DNA from: a virus
Virus record (IMG/VR): IMGVR_UViG_3300045953_000016
Span: 1 to 31,438 of that record
Direction: 5' to 3' (one strand)
DNA: 31,438 nucleotides
The notes beneath the pieces are model-generated. The model was not told where the DNA came from. It was given only the letters and a program-made list of their open reading frames with translations, and did not search any database. The translations under genes were made by a program, and so were the position numbers. Of this stretch, positions 7,474 through 14,650 are shown one piece after another (the stretch's first letter is position 1; each line of letters starts with the position of its first letter).

Positions 7474-7666
7474 CGTTTACTCCGTTAAGGATTTCGTTCA
7501 CTCTTGTCTGATGCTGTTCCATTAGTTGGACTAGCACACCTGAGTCTACAGTAGTTAATCCGACGTTGGCTGCTTGAACTACCAGATTAGCTACGTCTTG
7601 TAGGAATCTGTTTCGTTCTTGAACCATTCTTCGGATGGTTTGCAGTGAGTCGATGATATCTTCCAT
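7460..7666 (-). CDS. Small helical protein (68 aa), unknown
   Basis: An all-helical protein with two probable amphipathic helices (residues 1-32 and 42-60), suggesting a coiled-coil hairpin. A strong ribosome site, AAGGAG six nt before ATG 7666, supports it. Its end overlaps the TTG start of the ATPase by 14 nt, so it may tune or partner that protein. I do not recognise the family. Confidence 0.75.
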   Translation of the reverse strand: MEDIIDSLQTIRRMVQERNRFLQDVANLVVQAANVGLTTVDSGVLVQLMEQHQTRVNEILNGVNVANT

Positions 7667-7696
7667 GATTTCTCCTTAGTCACCATTGGTGTAAGT

Positions 7697-8008
7697 CTAA
7701 GCCTTATTTCCTTCCAGAAACGCAGCAATCGCATCCACAGCATCGGACCTCTTTCTTTTTACGCAGTCGTTACAATGAGGCTTAGTCATTGGACCACCGC
7801 TAGAATGCGTGAGAATGGCTTTAGTTAGGAGCATCGGATTGAAGCACCTATTACATTCACAAATAGTTCCCTCTGCAAGTGTCACAGGTAAATAATGAGA
7901 ACAAGCAGGTTTCTGACACTTGTAGACCCAGTAAGGCTTATCTTTGGTGTTGCTTAGATTTACCTTTTTGTATCGATGAACGTGGTTTGCGCTTTTTCTT
8001 TTTGCCAT
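7697..8008 (-). CDS. Cysteine-rich zinc-ribbon protein (103 aa)
   Basis: Three cysteine clusters are seen: CQKPAC, CECNRC and HCNDC, with HVHRY near the N-terminus. The order KC-x4-C-SHY ... C-x-C-x2-C is like small phage zinc ribbons seen beside replication genes. A helix of Asp and Ala ends the protein. The gene lies partly inside the 3' end of the upstream gene (71-nt overlap). Binding of nucleic acid is a reasonable guess; no catalytic motif is present. Confidence 0.75.
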   Translation of the reverse strand: MAKRKSANHVHRYKKVNLSNTKDKPYWVYKCQKPACSHYLPVTLAEGTICECNRCFNPMLLTKAILTHSSGGPMTKPHCNDCVKRKRSDAVDAIAAFLEGNKA

Positions 8009-8180
8009 GTTCTTTACCTTCTCCGAATACGACTGTCCTCTCTACCTTGACAACTCGCATCGGATATTTTTCGCCGACACGCTCGACCACACATTCTAAC
8101 GCGGCTCCATGACGTTTGAATGTCTCTACTAGTGTCCAGCGGTTATTGAGCCATATTTCAACGTAGTAGTCTTTCACCAT
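7938..8180 (-). CDS. Small basic-tailed protein (80 aa), unknown
   Basis: The first 52 residues look like a compact fold (YYVEIWLNNRWTLVETF, then a helix GAALECVVERVGE and a strand MRVVKVERTVVF). The last 28 residues are Lys/Arg-rich and overlap the next gene, so the tail may be partly a by-product of the overlap. Its ATG overlaps the stop of the upstream membrane protein. No family is recognised. Confidence 0.7.
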   Translation of the reverse strand: MVKDYYVEIWLNNRWTLVETFKRHGAALECVVERVGEKYPMRVVKVERTVVFGEGKEHGKKKKRKPRSSIQKGKSKQHQR

Positions 8181-8497
8181 TATCGTTCCACATTTCCGAC
8201 GGGTATAGGTGCATACGCAGCCTCTACATCACCGTCTTTTCTATTGCCGTATACCATACACTGCTGTGCCCAATGAGCAGGATGGTGTATCGGAACTACA
8301 GTAGTATACGTGCAATCCTTACCACACGTATTAGTATGAGTCTGAATCTCAGTCCATGCTTCCTTCCACACAGCTTGATACTTGATGCATGGATGGTTGT
8401 ATCGCCAGTAAAAGGCGTATCCAATTAGCGCGAGGACTCCGACTACTACAGTCACTCCGATAGCAGGATAGCCGTAATCTTCCCACCAGTCATTCAT
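8180..8497 (-). CDS. Single-pass membrane protein (105 aa)
   Basis: After the short acidic start MNDWWEDYG, residues 10-30 (PAIGVTVVVGVLALIGYAFY) form one transmembrane helix, followed by WRYNHPC and a soluble region with cysteines (C, CGKDC, C) that may form disulfides or bind metal. The arginine after the helix suggests N-out/C-in by the positive-inside rule, though this is weak. It overlaps a 29-aa membrane peptide gene upstream by 8 nt. The pair could be lysis- or superinfection-related, but position in the replication arm argues against a late lysis role. Confidence 0.75.
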   Translation of the reverse strand: MNDWWEDYGYPAIGVTVVVGVLALIGYAFYWRYNHPCIKYQAVWKEAWTEIQTHTNTCGKDCTYTTVVPIHHPAHWAQQCMVYGNRKDGDVEAAYAPIPVGNVER

Positions 8498-8579
8498 CGT
8501 CTTTCCAATCTTTGTGCATTAGTCCACTCTTGGCTAGAAGAATGGCTACAATTATGAGCGCAACTACAACCCATTCCAT
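8490..8579 (-). CDS. Membrane peptide (29 aa)
   Basis: ATG 8579 overlaps the stop of the nuclease gene (TAATG) and opens MEWVVVALIIVAILLAKSG, almost all of it one transmembrane helix, with a short charged tail KDWKDDE. Its stop overlaps the start of the next membrane protein by 8 nt. The perfect fit into the overlap chain and the coherent helix make it credible despite its size. The function is unknown. Confidence 0.65.
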   Translation of the reverse strand: MEWVVVALIIVAILLAKSGLMHKDWKDDE

Positions 8580-9628
8580 TACTCACCTACTTCATCGAAG
8601 GTGTCATTATCATTGACAGGATTCCATTCAGGACCAATGATGAATAGCTTCTTGATTTCTTCCTCACGCATGTTCGGATTAGCTTCACAAACAGGGAGGA
8701 ATGCACAGTTACCGTATTTGCCTTCACAGTGGTCGAAGTTCGGTGGAAAGTGTCCAGTCTCCGCATACATCAGGAGTAGCTTGCTATAGAATGGTAGAGT
8801 CTCGCCTTGCCATTCCAGCAGTCTATCTGCACTGTATGATACAGGTGGACGCTTAAACTTTTCCTCTGGCTTCAGTGTTTTCTGGAAGCCAATTTTATTC
8901 AGGAATACGTTTCGCGTGTCCATGATGAGACACTGTCCTATGAATTGGTTATTCATAGAGATAGTGTTTCTGTTTTGCTTCATGGTTTTATGGTCTACTG
9001 GATATATCCCTTGATTTGTATCGCAGGTTAGGTCCAGTTTGGCTTTCCACAGGACACGGATTTCATCGTCCTCGTAGAGAACCTTACCCTTTACTACTTC
9101 TACTTCCAGCGGAACCCAATGGTCATTCCGATAGAAGTTATAATACTGGTCAATGGTATCGAGAACCCACTGCCAACCAGTCTTATACTTCTCTCTAGGA
9201 TTCTGAGCATCAGGTTCTTTGGGCGTATTACGAACGCCCGGAAATTCAAAAGGTTTATGTCCACATGGAGGCTTAGGCCATTCCTCAGTAGGGACAAATA
9301 CAGCACAACCACGGCATCCTGAGATATACATCTCGGCAGCAGCGAGGCCATACTGGTGTGACGTTTCTCTTTTAAGGCCAGCTATGAGGTTACGATTGTA
9401 ATACTCCAAGTAGGTATGAACGATGGACCCACACTCTAGCGAATTACTCTTACCCGCGATAGACACGAAGTTATGATTAAAGCGGAAATCAGCCAGACGG
9501 GGACACCCCATAAGTGTGGTCAGTATTTGACTGTCCAGAATGATATTCGATTTACCACCCATCGGAGTATCTACAATCTCCTCAAGTGGTATCTCGTTAA
9601 TAGTCCGCTCGTCTGGCTGGATATCCAT
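8579..9628 (-). CDS. Cas4/AddB-like PD-(D/E)XK nuclease with probable Fe-S cluster
   Basis: The 349-aa product has the superfamily's order: Cys42 in MGCPRLADFRF, an early His in ECGSIVHTYLEY (His71), a later Asp in WKAKLDLTC, and the catalytic PVDHKTM (D-x-K). Three C-terminal cysteines (about 301, 308 and 314, in CEGKYGNC and LPVC) with Cys42 fit the 4Fe-4S cluster of Cas4, AddB and phage exonucleases. It probably resects DNA ends for recombination or packaging. It sits among replication genes rather than beside any CRISPR array, so a phage recombination role is favoured. Confidence 0.85.
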   Translation of the reverse strand: MDIQPDERTINEIPLEEIVDTPMGGKSNIILDSQILTTLMGCPRLADFRFNHNFVSIAGKSNSLECGSIVHTYLEYYNRNLIAGLKRETSHQYGLAAAEMYISGCRGCAVFVPTEEWPKPPCGHKPFEFPGVRNTPKEPDAQNPREKYKTGWQWVLDTIDQYYNFYRNDHWVPLEVEVVKGKVLYEDDEIRVLWKAKLDLTCDTNQGIYPVDHKTMKQNRNTISMNNQFIGQCLIMDTRNVFLNKIGFQKTLKPEEKFKRPPVSYSADRLLEWQGETLPFYSKLLLMYAETGHFPPNFDHCEGKYGNCAFLPVCEANPNMREEEIKKLFIIGPEWNPVNDNDTFDEVGE

Positions 9629-9837
9629 TATGGAATCACAATCTCGATTGCATCGTGGTCAAGTTTCCGCAGTTTCTCAATGCCATCAACGAGAACATAG
9701 ACGGGCATCCAACCGTTATTAGCTGCCTCGAATATGAACTTTCCAACAGCATCAGCCGCTTCTTCGGATTTGACCTCTTTTACAAAGCCTCTCCGAATGT
9801 TTAGTTCAGCGTGTTTGAATCCGATTTGGATTATCAT
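9628..9837 (-). CDS. Small protein (69 aa), unknown
   Basis: A compact alpha/beta product: strand MIIQIGFKHAEL, a helix SEEAADAVGKFIFEAANNG, a strand MPVYVLVDG, and a final strand AIEIVIP. It overlaps both neighbours (ATGA upstream, TAATG downstream), which supports translation. No family is recognised. Confidence 0.7.
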   Translation of the reverse strand: MIIQIGFKHAELNIRRGFVKEVKSEEAADAVGKFIFEAANNGWMPVYVLVDGIEKLRKLDHDAIEIVIP

Positions 9838-10124
9838 GACTTGGCTTTCACCAGTCCTTCCACACCACGAGTAATGAGGCCACGACGCTGAGCTTCAGCA
9901 ATCATTACCTCATATTGAATGGGCCATTGCAGGTAGTAGTTAGCCATTTCATTACGAGTAGCCTTGTCGAAAGCTCTCTCGTGATAAACTTCAGCGGCAG
10001 CTTGGAACCGCTTACGTTCAATGAAATGAATAGCTGCTAGGAGATGTGACGAGGCCATCGTCTTAATCTCCATTTGCTGGCCTTCAGCAGTAATCCACAC
10101 ATCCTTACTGATTATTGGCATCAT
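9834..10124 (-). CDS. Small phage protein (96 aa) of the 'W-T-x-x-G-x-x-M-x-x-x-M' type
   Basis: The frame is open from 10181, but ATG 10124 overlaps the upstream stop (ATGA), and the product then begins MMPIISKDVWITAEGQQMEI. The pattern of WITAEGQ followed by KTMASSHLLAAIHFIER is one I know from many small phage proteins of unknown role, in which a strand pair leads into a helix that starts at M-x-x-SHL. The rest is helical. A 115-aa version from 10181 is less likely because it would overlap its neighbour by 61 nt without a ribosome site. Confidence 0.75.
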   Translation of the reverse strand: MMPIISKDVWITAEGQQMEIKTMASSHLLAAIHFIERKRFQAAAEVYHERAFDKATRNEMANYYLQWPIQYEVMIAEAQRRGLITRGVEGLVKAKS

Positions 10125-10339
10125 TGCACCGTTAGTGAAACGACAACCACATGCTGAGACTCGGCTGTAATTGTATACCAATCCTCAGCTAATGGTTTGC
10201 CATCTTCTGTTGATAGTTCTGGCTTCCAGTGATGTTCATTGAAATATAGTGCGAATCCAATGCCCACCTTCTGGAAGCCATGATATACAGTGAGCCTAGT
10301 TAGCAGGCCCGTTGTTGTCCCCCTTAATTTCATCATCAT
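10121..10339 (-). CDS. Small protein (72 aa), start uncertain
   Basis: The central part, GIGFALYFNEHHWKPELS and EDWYTITAESQHVVVVSLTV, looks like a small beta-rich fold and is clearly protein-like. The first 15 residues overlap the preceding gene by 44 nt and lack a convincing ribosome site; GTG near residue 25 or a non-standard start after AAGGGGG are alternatives. Its stop overlaps the next start. The function is unknown. Confidence 0.6.
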   Translation of the reverse strand: MMMKLRGTTTGLLTRLTVYHGFQKVGIGFALYFNEHHWKPELSTEDGKPLAEDWYTITAESQHVVVVSLTVQ

Positions 10340-10598
10340 CCTCAGGAAATAGTTCGTTCCATTCTTCGCCAGTGATACCAGTCATGAGGAACTCACGTTC
10401 ATCAGCATTCAGAAAACGGAATGCATCCTGAACAAAATCCCCTCTCATGGTCCAACAATACCACGACTGGTTCATGGTTTCCAGAGGTTGATTCACAGTG
10501 ATAGTCTTATTCACTGTGAGGCAGTGAACCCTAGTTTTACCCTCCACTTCACAGAGGGTAAACTTCAGGCCGCGTGGATTTTCTCTTGTGAGAATCAT
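10296..10598 (-). CDS. Small protein (100 aa), unknown
   Basis: A beta-rich N-terminal half (GLKFTLCEVEGKTRVHCL, then TVNKTITVNQPL) is followed by a helical half DAFRFLNADEREFLMTGI and an acidic tail. AGGAG lies 5 nt before the ATG, within 10 nt of the end of the helicase gene. It follows that gene closely in the operon. No known domain is seen. Confidence 0.75.
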   Translation of the reverse strand: MILTRENPRGLKFTLCEVEGKTRVHCLTVNKTITVNQPLETMNQSWYCWTMRGDFVQDAFRFLNADEREFLMTGITGEEWNELFPEDDDEIKGDNNGPAN

Positions 10599-10606
10599 AG
10601 TTACTC

Positions 10607-12790
10607 CTATTTGAAAGTAGCGAGTTGCGTTACCTTAATGGGCTGCTTACCCTGAGCCTTCATCTTCTCAGCGAACTTCTTACAAATGGTGTTCGCTAGT
10701 TCACGCATTGCATCGTCTTGATTCCACGTCACAATCTCACCCTTATTGTGAACTACGTGGAAGTAACGACGCTTACGGTCAACCATCACATCCAGATATT
10801 CATCCGTTGTTCCGGCTGCTTCTGGATTGATAATGGTGATTTGTTTGGACGCCTGACCGATACGCTTGAAACGTCCCGGCGCGGCTTGGTCCTCATTCTG
10901 TGGATTCCACTGTCTCTCGTGGAGAATAGCAGTATCGCACGTCTGTAGATTGAGTCCCTCACCACAAGCTAGAGTCGAGGCAATCAGAATGCAACGCTTG
11001 GTAGCATTGAACTTATTCTGAATGTCAGTTCCTTCAGGCTTGCCAGTGTGTGCCGAGGTATATTGCATTACCTCGATACCCTCATCCTTTAACGCTTGTG
11101 CCAGCTCGTGCCAGTCCACGTTAGAAGATGCGTCAGTGTTAGTCAGCGCGTTAGCCATCAACACGCCAACATCACGATGATGCACGAATACTACAATCTT
11201 CTTATCTGATTCTTCAACCCAATCTTCCAGATAAGAGAGTGTAGCAGGAATCTTTGCGAGGCCACAGATATGACGCATCCGTGTGAGTTTCGCAATGATT
11301 TCCATTCCTGATGTGGATTCTTCCTCACCACCAATTACGATGTTATTCCACCATTCAACGAATGATGAAGTAGCATCATCATAGTTGGTCTGAGATAGCG
11401 CGTCCAGCTCCACAGGGAGTTTATCACGCTTAACCTCAGGATATTCATCCATTACCTCATCGTATTCACGACGGATAACGATGGACTCCACATACTTCTT
11501 GAACTTCTCTACGTTCTTGATACCGCCCATCTTACGCTTATTACCGTGCCAGTAGTATTCCACCCACGTATCGAGGAAGTGCTGATTCGAGTGGAACTTG
11601 ATGGGGTCGATAATGTTCAACGCAGGGAAGAACTCACTCCCACGATTTTTCCACGGTGTGCCGGACAATTCAATGACCTTGCACAGTGGATTGGCCGATA
11701 CCAGCTTACGCACTTCTTGTGTGCGTGCGCTATCGACATTCTTAATCTGCTGAACTTCATCGAGAATTACGAGGTCGATACCGAGCGCGTGGAGTTTCTC
11801 ACGCTTGAACCTACGCAGCATATCATACGAGATGATATACATATTGAGGTTCGGCATCAGGAAGTCTTTCGACGTTCTGATGATTTGCGCGAGATAATCA
11901 GGACCAAGCCAGTTAATACCAGCAGCGAACCACTGATACATAATGGCCGACTTGGTTACGACCATCGTTTTCTTGAACTTCTTCTTACCATGCTTGCCCA
12001 TGCCATAGAAGTAGAGAATCATGAGCGCCTGTATGGTCTTGCCGAGGCCCATCTCATCGAAAATCCCTACTCCCTTGCCCATAGACAAGGCAGATTCAGC
12101 GAATAGCGCGCCATCTACTTGGAACTTGAATGGCCTGAACTCTCCACATTCTAGGCACTGATTCTTATTCCACTTGTGATTGCACGCTGCAATCTCAGGC
12201 TTCCACCAATTTGAGACGATGGAATCGAAAGCCGTCCCGCGAGGAATGACCTTCTTGATAATGTGGAAGCATTCGAGAGTAATCAGTTTTACTTGATTAC
12301 CATGATGGTCCACACCATTGACAGAGAACTTCTCGACAGCAACCTTACCACACTCAGGGCACTTATCCTGTAGTCTGGTAACGACGTGCTTAACGTCACG
12401 AACTTTTGTGACTACTTCTCGTTCTTCCACGATAATCTCTACGCTATGTCCTGAGCGAATAGCGTCGATAACGTGTGCTGGCATTGACAATGTGGAGCAC
12501 GCTTCGGTATTGTCACAACCAATCTCACGCGCTTTTGTGGCCCATACAGGACCATGACCATATCCCGGCCCAACAAGAGCGTGGGCAATCTCGTGGAGTA
12601 TGGTGCAAATTACTTCAGACTGTGGATGGATATCGATATGATGACCATTGAGCATAATCACCTTATCTTTATACATGCACATTCCGAGGAATGGCAGATT
12701 GGGGTCAGATGTTACTCTAACTTTCCAATCTTTCAGGCCGTGGAGATTTAACTTCTCACGGCAAAAGTCTGTTGCGTCGCTTCTATTCAT
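10607..12790 (-). CDS. SprT-like zinc metalloprotease fused to SNF2-family helicase
   Basis: The 727-aa product joins two enzymes. Residues 1-100 are SprT/Spartan-like: HEIAH at 66-70, then GHGPVW at 78-83, the usual third zinc ligand region. Two cysteine groups follow (CPEC at 144-147; CNHKWNKNQCLEC at 203-215). From residue 220 comes a SNF2/DEAD helicase: DEMGLGKT (motif I), LDEVQQ (II), LSGTPWKNR (III), STLACGEGLNLQ (V) and WNPQNEDQAAPGRFKRIGQ (VI). Motif VI has one extra residue against the common form and Gln before WNP. SprT proteins cut DNA-protein crosslinks; SNF2 motors move along duplex DNA. The fusion suggests removal of proteins from phage DNA, which is inference. GAGAGAGG precedes ATG 12790. 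Confidence 0.92.
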   Translation of the reverse strand: MNRSDATDFCREKLNLHGLKDWKVRVTSDPNLPFLGMCMYKDKVIMLNGHHIDIHPQSEVICTILHEIAHALVGPGYGHGPVWATKAREIGCDNTEACSTLSMPAHVIDAIRSGHSVEIIVEEREVVTKVRDVKHVVTRLQDKCPECGKVAVEKFSVNGVDHHGNQVKLITLECFHIIKKVIPRGTAFDSIVSNWWKPEIAACNHKWNKNQCLECGEFRPFKFQVDGALFAESALSMGKGVGIFDEMGLGKTIQALMILYFYGMGKHGKKKFKKTMVVTKSAIMYQWFAAGINWLGPDYLAQIIRTSKDFLMPNLNMYIISYDMLRRFKREKLHALGIDLVILDEVQQIKNVDSARTQEVRKLVSANPLCKVIELSGTPWKNRGSEFFPALNIIDPIKFHSNQHFLDTWVEYYWHGNKRKMGGIKNVEKFKKYVESIVIRREYDEVMDEYPEVKRDKLPVELDALSQTNYDDATSSFVEWWNNIVIGGEEESTSGMEIIAKLTRMRHICGLAKIPATLSYLEDWVEESDKKIVVFVHHRDVGVLMANALTNTDASSNVDWHELAQALKDEGIEVMQYTSAHTGKPEGTDIQNKFNATKRCILIASTLACGEGLNLQTCDTAILHERQWNPQNEDQAAPGRFKRIGQASKQITIINPEAAGTTDEYLDVMVDRKRRYFHVVHNKGEIVTWNQDDAMRELANTICKKFAEKMKAQGKQPIKVTQLATFK

Positions 12791-12796
12791 GATTAG

Positions 12797-12976
12797 TTAC
12801 CTCTCTCCACGCTGCCATGCGTTGAGGTATACAGACTTGCATTTATCACAGAGTGGAACCTCATCAACGTGTCCAGTTTCACGCTCATGAGTATCCGCTA
12901 CCAGAACAATGTCAGCCTGTTCTGCACAGTTATAACATTTTTCGCCATCTTTTGCGGCGTGAATAGTGTATGTCAT
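12797..12976 (-). CDS. Small zinc-ribbon protein (59 aa)
   Basis: Two knuckles, CYNC and CDKC, are separated by about 29 residues with ERETGHVDEVP between them, a plausible zinc ribbon. I start at ATG 12976, which has GAGGAA six nt upstream; the frame is open further, to 13045, but that start would overlap its neighbour by 47 nt. It lies just ahead of the SprT-SNF2 gene, whose ribosome site is in this gene's last codons. Confidence 0.7.
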   Translation of the reverse strand: MTYTIHAAKDGEKCYNCAEQADIVLVADTHERETGHVDEVPLCDKCKSVYLNAWQRGER

Positions 12977-12998
12977 AGTAGTTTCCTCGTCGAGGATG

Positions 12999-13733
12999 TT
13001 ATTGGTTAGCAGCCGCACGCATTTTTGCCAACATAGTGCGGACAATCTCAGCCGCCTTTTCCGGTATCACACCTTGTGATACACAGATTTGCTGAATATG
13101 GAATTCTGGAACGCCCAATTCAGCAGCATACTTCTTAATAGATTCTTTATCCAGCTTCTGACGATGTGCTGGAACCTTAGACTGTCGCGTGCCTGTAGTC
13201 TTGACAGTCTTAACAGTGGGGGACTTAACAGGTTGAGGCTGATACTTGATATCAGCTAATCTGAGCTTTTCCCGTTCCTCAGACCTGAGGGAATTAGCCA
13301 GATTATTGAGGAATTGTTGAATGGCCTTCTGCTCGTTATTGGCATCCTTGATTTGTTCTCCAGCGTTAAAGATAACGCCGGTTAGATGCTCGAAACGAGT
13401 TTTCAAGGTTTCAGCCAGCTTGTATGGCTTATTGGTGATAGACTCGTCATTGTCTATCGCAGCCTTTAAGTCTAGGATGGCTGTAGTCTTGGCGTTGAAT
13501 ATGTCAGATGAGACTGTGATGCTGCTATCAATTTGCTGTGATAGCTTTACCACGTCCTGTTCAATCTGACGAGTAGATACAGCGTTAGCCGCGTCTACAC
13601 GCGCCTGCTGATTCGCGGGCGACATATTCTCGGCTTGTAATGCTTTTTCTTTCTCCCAACATTTATTGCACATCGGGAGATTGCCATAGCGGATATCGTC
13701 CGCATTGGCTGTTCTACAGGTTGCGCAAATCAT
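12999..13733 (-). CDS. Zinc-finger/helical protein (244 aa), unknown
   Basis: The first 25 residues hold CATC and CNKC, a probable zinc ribbon. Residues 30-150 are helical and polar, likely a coiled coil. A Pro/Thr/Lys linker (about 165-190) leads to a C-terminal helical domain (ESIKKYAAELGVPEFHIQQI, then EKAAEIVRTML). It is second in the leftward operon, a place often held by replication-accessory or host-takeover genes. It could bind the repeats in the central region, but no direct evidence links them. Confidence 0.65.
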   Translation of the reverse strand: MICATCRTANADDIRYGNLPMCNKCWEKEKALQAENMSPANQQARVDAANAVSTRQIEQDVVKLSQQIDSSITVSSDIFNAKTTAILDLKAAIDNDESITNKPYKLAETLKTRFEHLTGVIFNAGEQIKDANNEQKAIQQFLNNLANSLRSEEREKLRLADIKYQPQPVKSPTVKTVKTTGTRQSKVPAHRQKLDKESIKKYAAELGVPEFHIQQICVSQGVIPEKAAEIVRTMLAKMRAAANQ

Positions 13734-13978
13734 TAGTGTTTCACCATTCCCTTGGAGTCTGGCATAATCTGTTCATTCAGCGTGAGCGACCAGATGATGA
13801 TTGCACACATCATAGGCGAGATACCCATGAAGTAGTTCACAACGATGGAGCCTGCCATAGAGTAGGCCACATCGCTAGAACGATAGCCATACACCATGTT
13901 TGGATAGTCGAAAGATTCGAGTATCAGGAGAACCTCGTCCTGATATTCTGTGATAGTTTTTTCAGTGGTGATAGTCAT
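13733..13978 (-). CDS. First leftward gene: small protein with hydrophobic segment (81 aa)
   Basis: I start at ATG 13978 with GAGGA about 10 nt upstream; the frame is open to 14035 but the extra residues look unstructured. Residues 1-30 are polar (ITEYQDEVLLILESFDYPNM), then SMAGSIVVNYFMGISPMMCAIIIWSLTL could form one or two membrane-associated helices. Its stop overlaps the next start (TAATG). It lies nearest the central non-coding region, so it is likely among the first expressed leftward genes. Confidence 0.6.
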   Translation of the reverse strand: MTITTEKTITEYQDEVLLILESFDYPNMVYGYRSSDVAYSMAGSIVVNYFMGISPMMCAIIIWSLTLNEQIMPDSKGMVKH

Positions 13979-14237
13979 AATATTAGTGTCCTCGAAAGTG
14001 GACCGTGCGCTGCCTGACAATATTGCAAGTCTCATGCCGGAGCTAACCCCTTGCAGGTCAACAACTTACGTTTTTGAAAGTCGCCTAAATCACCGACTTC
14101 TGACCCTTTTGTCTACCAAATGACGGACTTCTCGTGTGTCCTCTCCAGGTGACACTTTTATTATCAAGTTCCGACGATACATTCAGAATTAAAATATTCA
14201 ATAGTTGTTGAACAATAACCGAAAATTCAGTTTACTT
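13979..14237. promoter_or_regulatory. Non-coding region upstream of the leftward operon
   Basis: No gene is supported here. A leftward promoter is expected but not clear: TTGAAT and TATCGT 16 bp apart on the minus strand, near 14175-14200, is the best weak match. Dyads include AAGTCG (14078-14083) with CGACTT (14094-14099), and TTGTTgAACAA (14205-14215). AAGTCG recurs in the 26-bp repeats further right, so it may be a protein-binding half-site. Confidence 0.4.
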
Positions 14238-14303
14238 CATACCTAAATCCGCCCTAAATCCCCCCTATATCTACCCTATATCCTCCCTAAATCCGCCCTG
14301 AAA
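14238..14303 (-). repeat. Left array of six 11-bp tandem repeats (iteron-like)
   Basis: Six contiguous 11-bp units follow one another, for example CCGCCCTAAAT (14249), CCCCCCTATAT (14260), CTACCCTATAT (14271) and CCTCCCTAAAT (14282); the outer two are degenerate. The consensus is roughly CCNCCCTAWAT. Read on the minus strand it becomes AGGGNGG plus an A/T trio, close to the units of the right array, so the arrays face each other. Eleven bp is about one helical turn, which places every unit on the same DNA face. Confidence 0.85.
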
Positions 14304-14321
14304 TTTCGGGCTTGACTTCGG

Positions 14322-14347
14322 CTAAGTCGCTCTGCCTGAGGCACTTA
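14322..14347. repeat. 26-bp direct repeat, left copy
   Basis: It begins CTAAGTCG and ends GAGGCACTTA, and matches the copy at 14559-14584 in 22 of 26 positions; the changes are one base in the left part and three in the centre. TAAGT and ACTTA form a short dyad inside the element. A second small hairpin, GACTT-CGGCT-AAGTC (14314-14328), overlaps its left end. Confidence 0.8.
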
Positions 14348-14436
14348 CGGCCCTTTAGGGCGAACCCCTCCCCCTCTGGCTATGTATATACCCACGGTAT
14401 GATAGTCCTATATAGTGGACAGGCAGGTGTGAGGGG

Positions 14437-14479
14437 ATTATAATATTATATAATAAAAAAAAAAAAAAAAAATAATAAA
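14437..14479. other. 43-bp uninterrupted A/T tract with A18 run
   Basis: All 43 bases are A or T, with A18 at 14455-14472. It lies between the two repeat arrays and is flanked by GTGTGAGGGG and CCCCACACAC in inverted order. It is a good candidate duplex-unwinding element. The homopolymer length may be affected by sequencing error. Confidence 0.75.
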
Positions 14480-14558
14480 GATATACCCAACCCCACACAC
14501 CCCTCCACAGGAGCCTAAAAAGGTGGGTATCGACATAGGGGGAGTAGGGGGGTTCCTC

Positions 14559-14584
14559 CTAAGTCGTTCTAACAGAGGCACTTA
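14559..14584. repeat. 26-bp direct repeat, right copy
   Basis: This is the second copy of the CTAAGTCG...GAGGCACTTA element, in the same orientation as the copy at 14322-14347 and with 22 of 26 identical bases. It lies between the A/T tract and the right 11-bp array, so each side of the core has one 26-bp element and one array. Confidence 0.8.
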
Positions 14585-14595
14585 GCCCGAAAAGT

Positions 14596-14650
14596 CAGGG
14601 GAGGATTAGGGAGGAACGAGGGGAGTTTCAGGGGAGAATGAGGGGAGAAT
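14596..14650 (+). repeat. Right array of five 11-bp tandem repeats (iteron-like)
   Basis: Five contiguous 11-bp units: CAGGGGAGGAT, TAGGGAGGAAC, GAGGGGAGTTT, CAGGGGAGAAT and GAGGGGAGAAT. The consensus is YAGGGGAGRAT. The reverse complement of the left-array unit (AGGGAGG plus ATTT) is close to it, so the two arrays are inverted relative to each other around the A/T tract. Confidence 0.85.

Larger units (their letters stand above)
14238..14650. other. Candidate replication origin
   Basis: Two opposed 11-bp repeat arrays, two copies of a 26-bp element and a near-perfect 10-bp inverted repeat (14427-14436 and 14491-14500, 9 of 10) surround a 43-bp pure A/T tract. This nested symmetry plus an easily melted core is the classic iteron/DNA-unwinding layout. 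It lies between the leftward and rightward gene arms. No initiator gene is identified, and use as a packaging or regulatory site remains possible. Confidence 0.6.

Noticed and set aside
11546-12106. 186-aa plus-strand frame
   Set aside because: It is antisense to the SNF2 motor core; no ribosome site, and the minus-strand frame has all helicase motifs.
14455-14472. A18 run as a genome end or assembly joint
   Set aside because: Symmetric elements on both sides make an internal functional site more likely; a sequencing length error is still possible.
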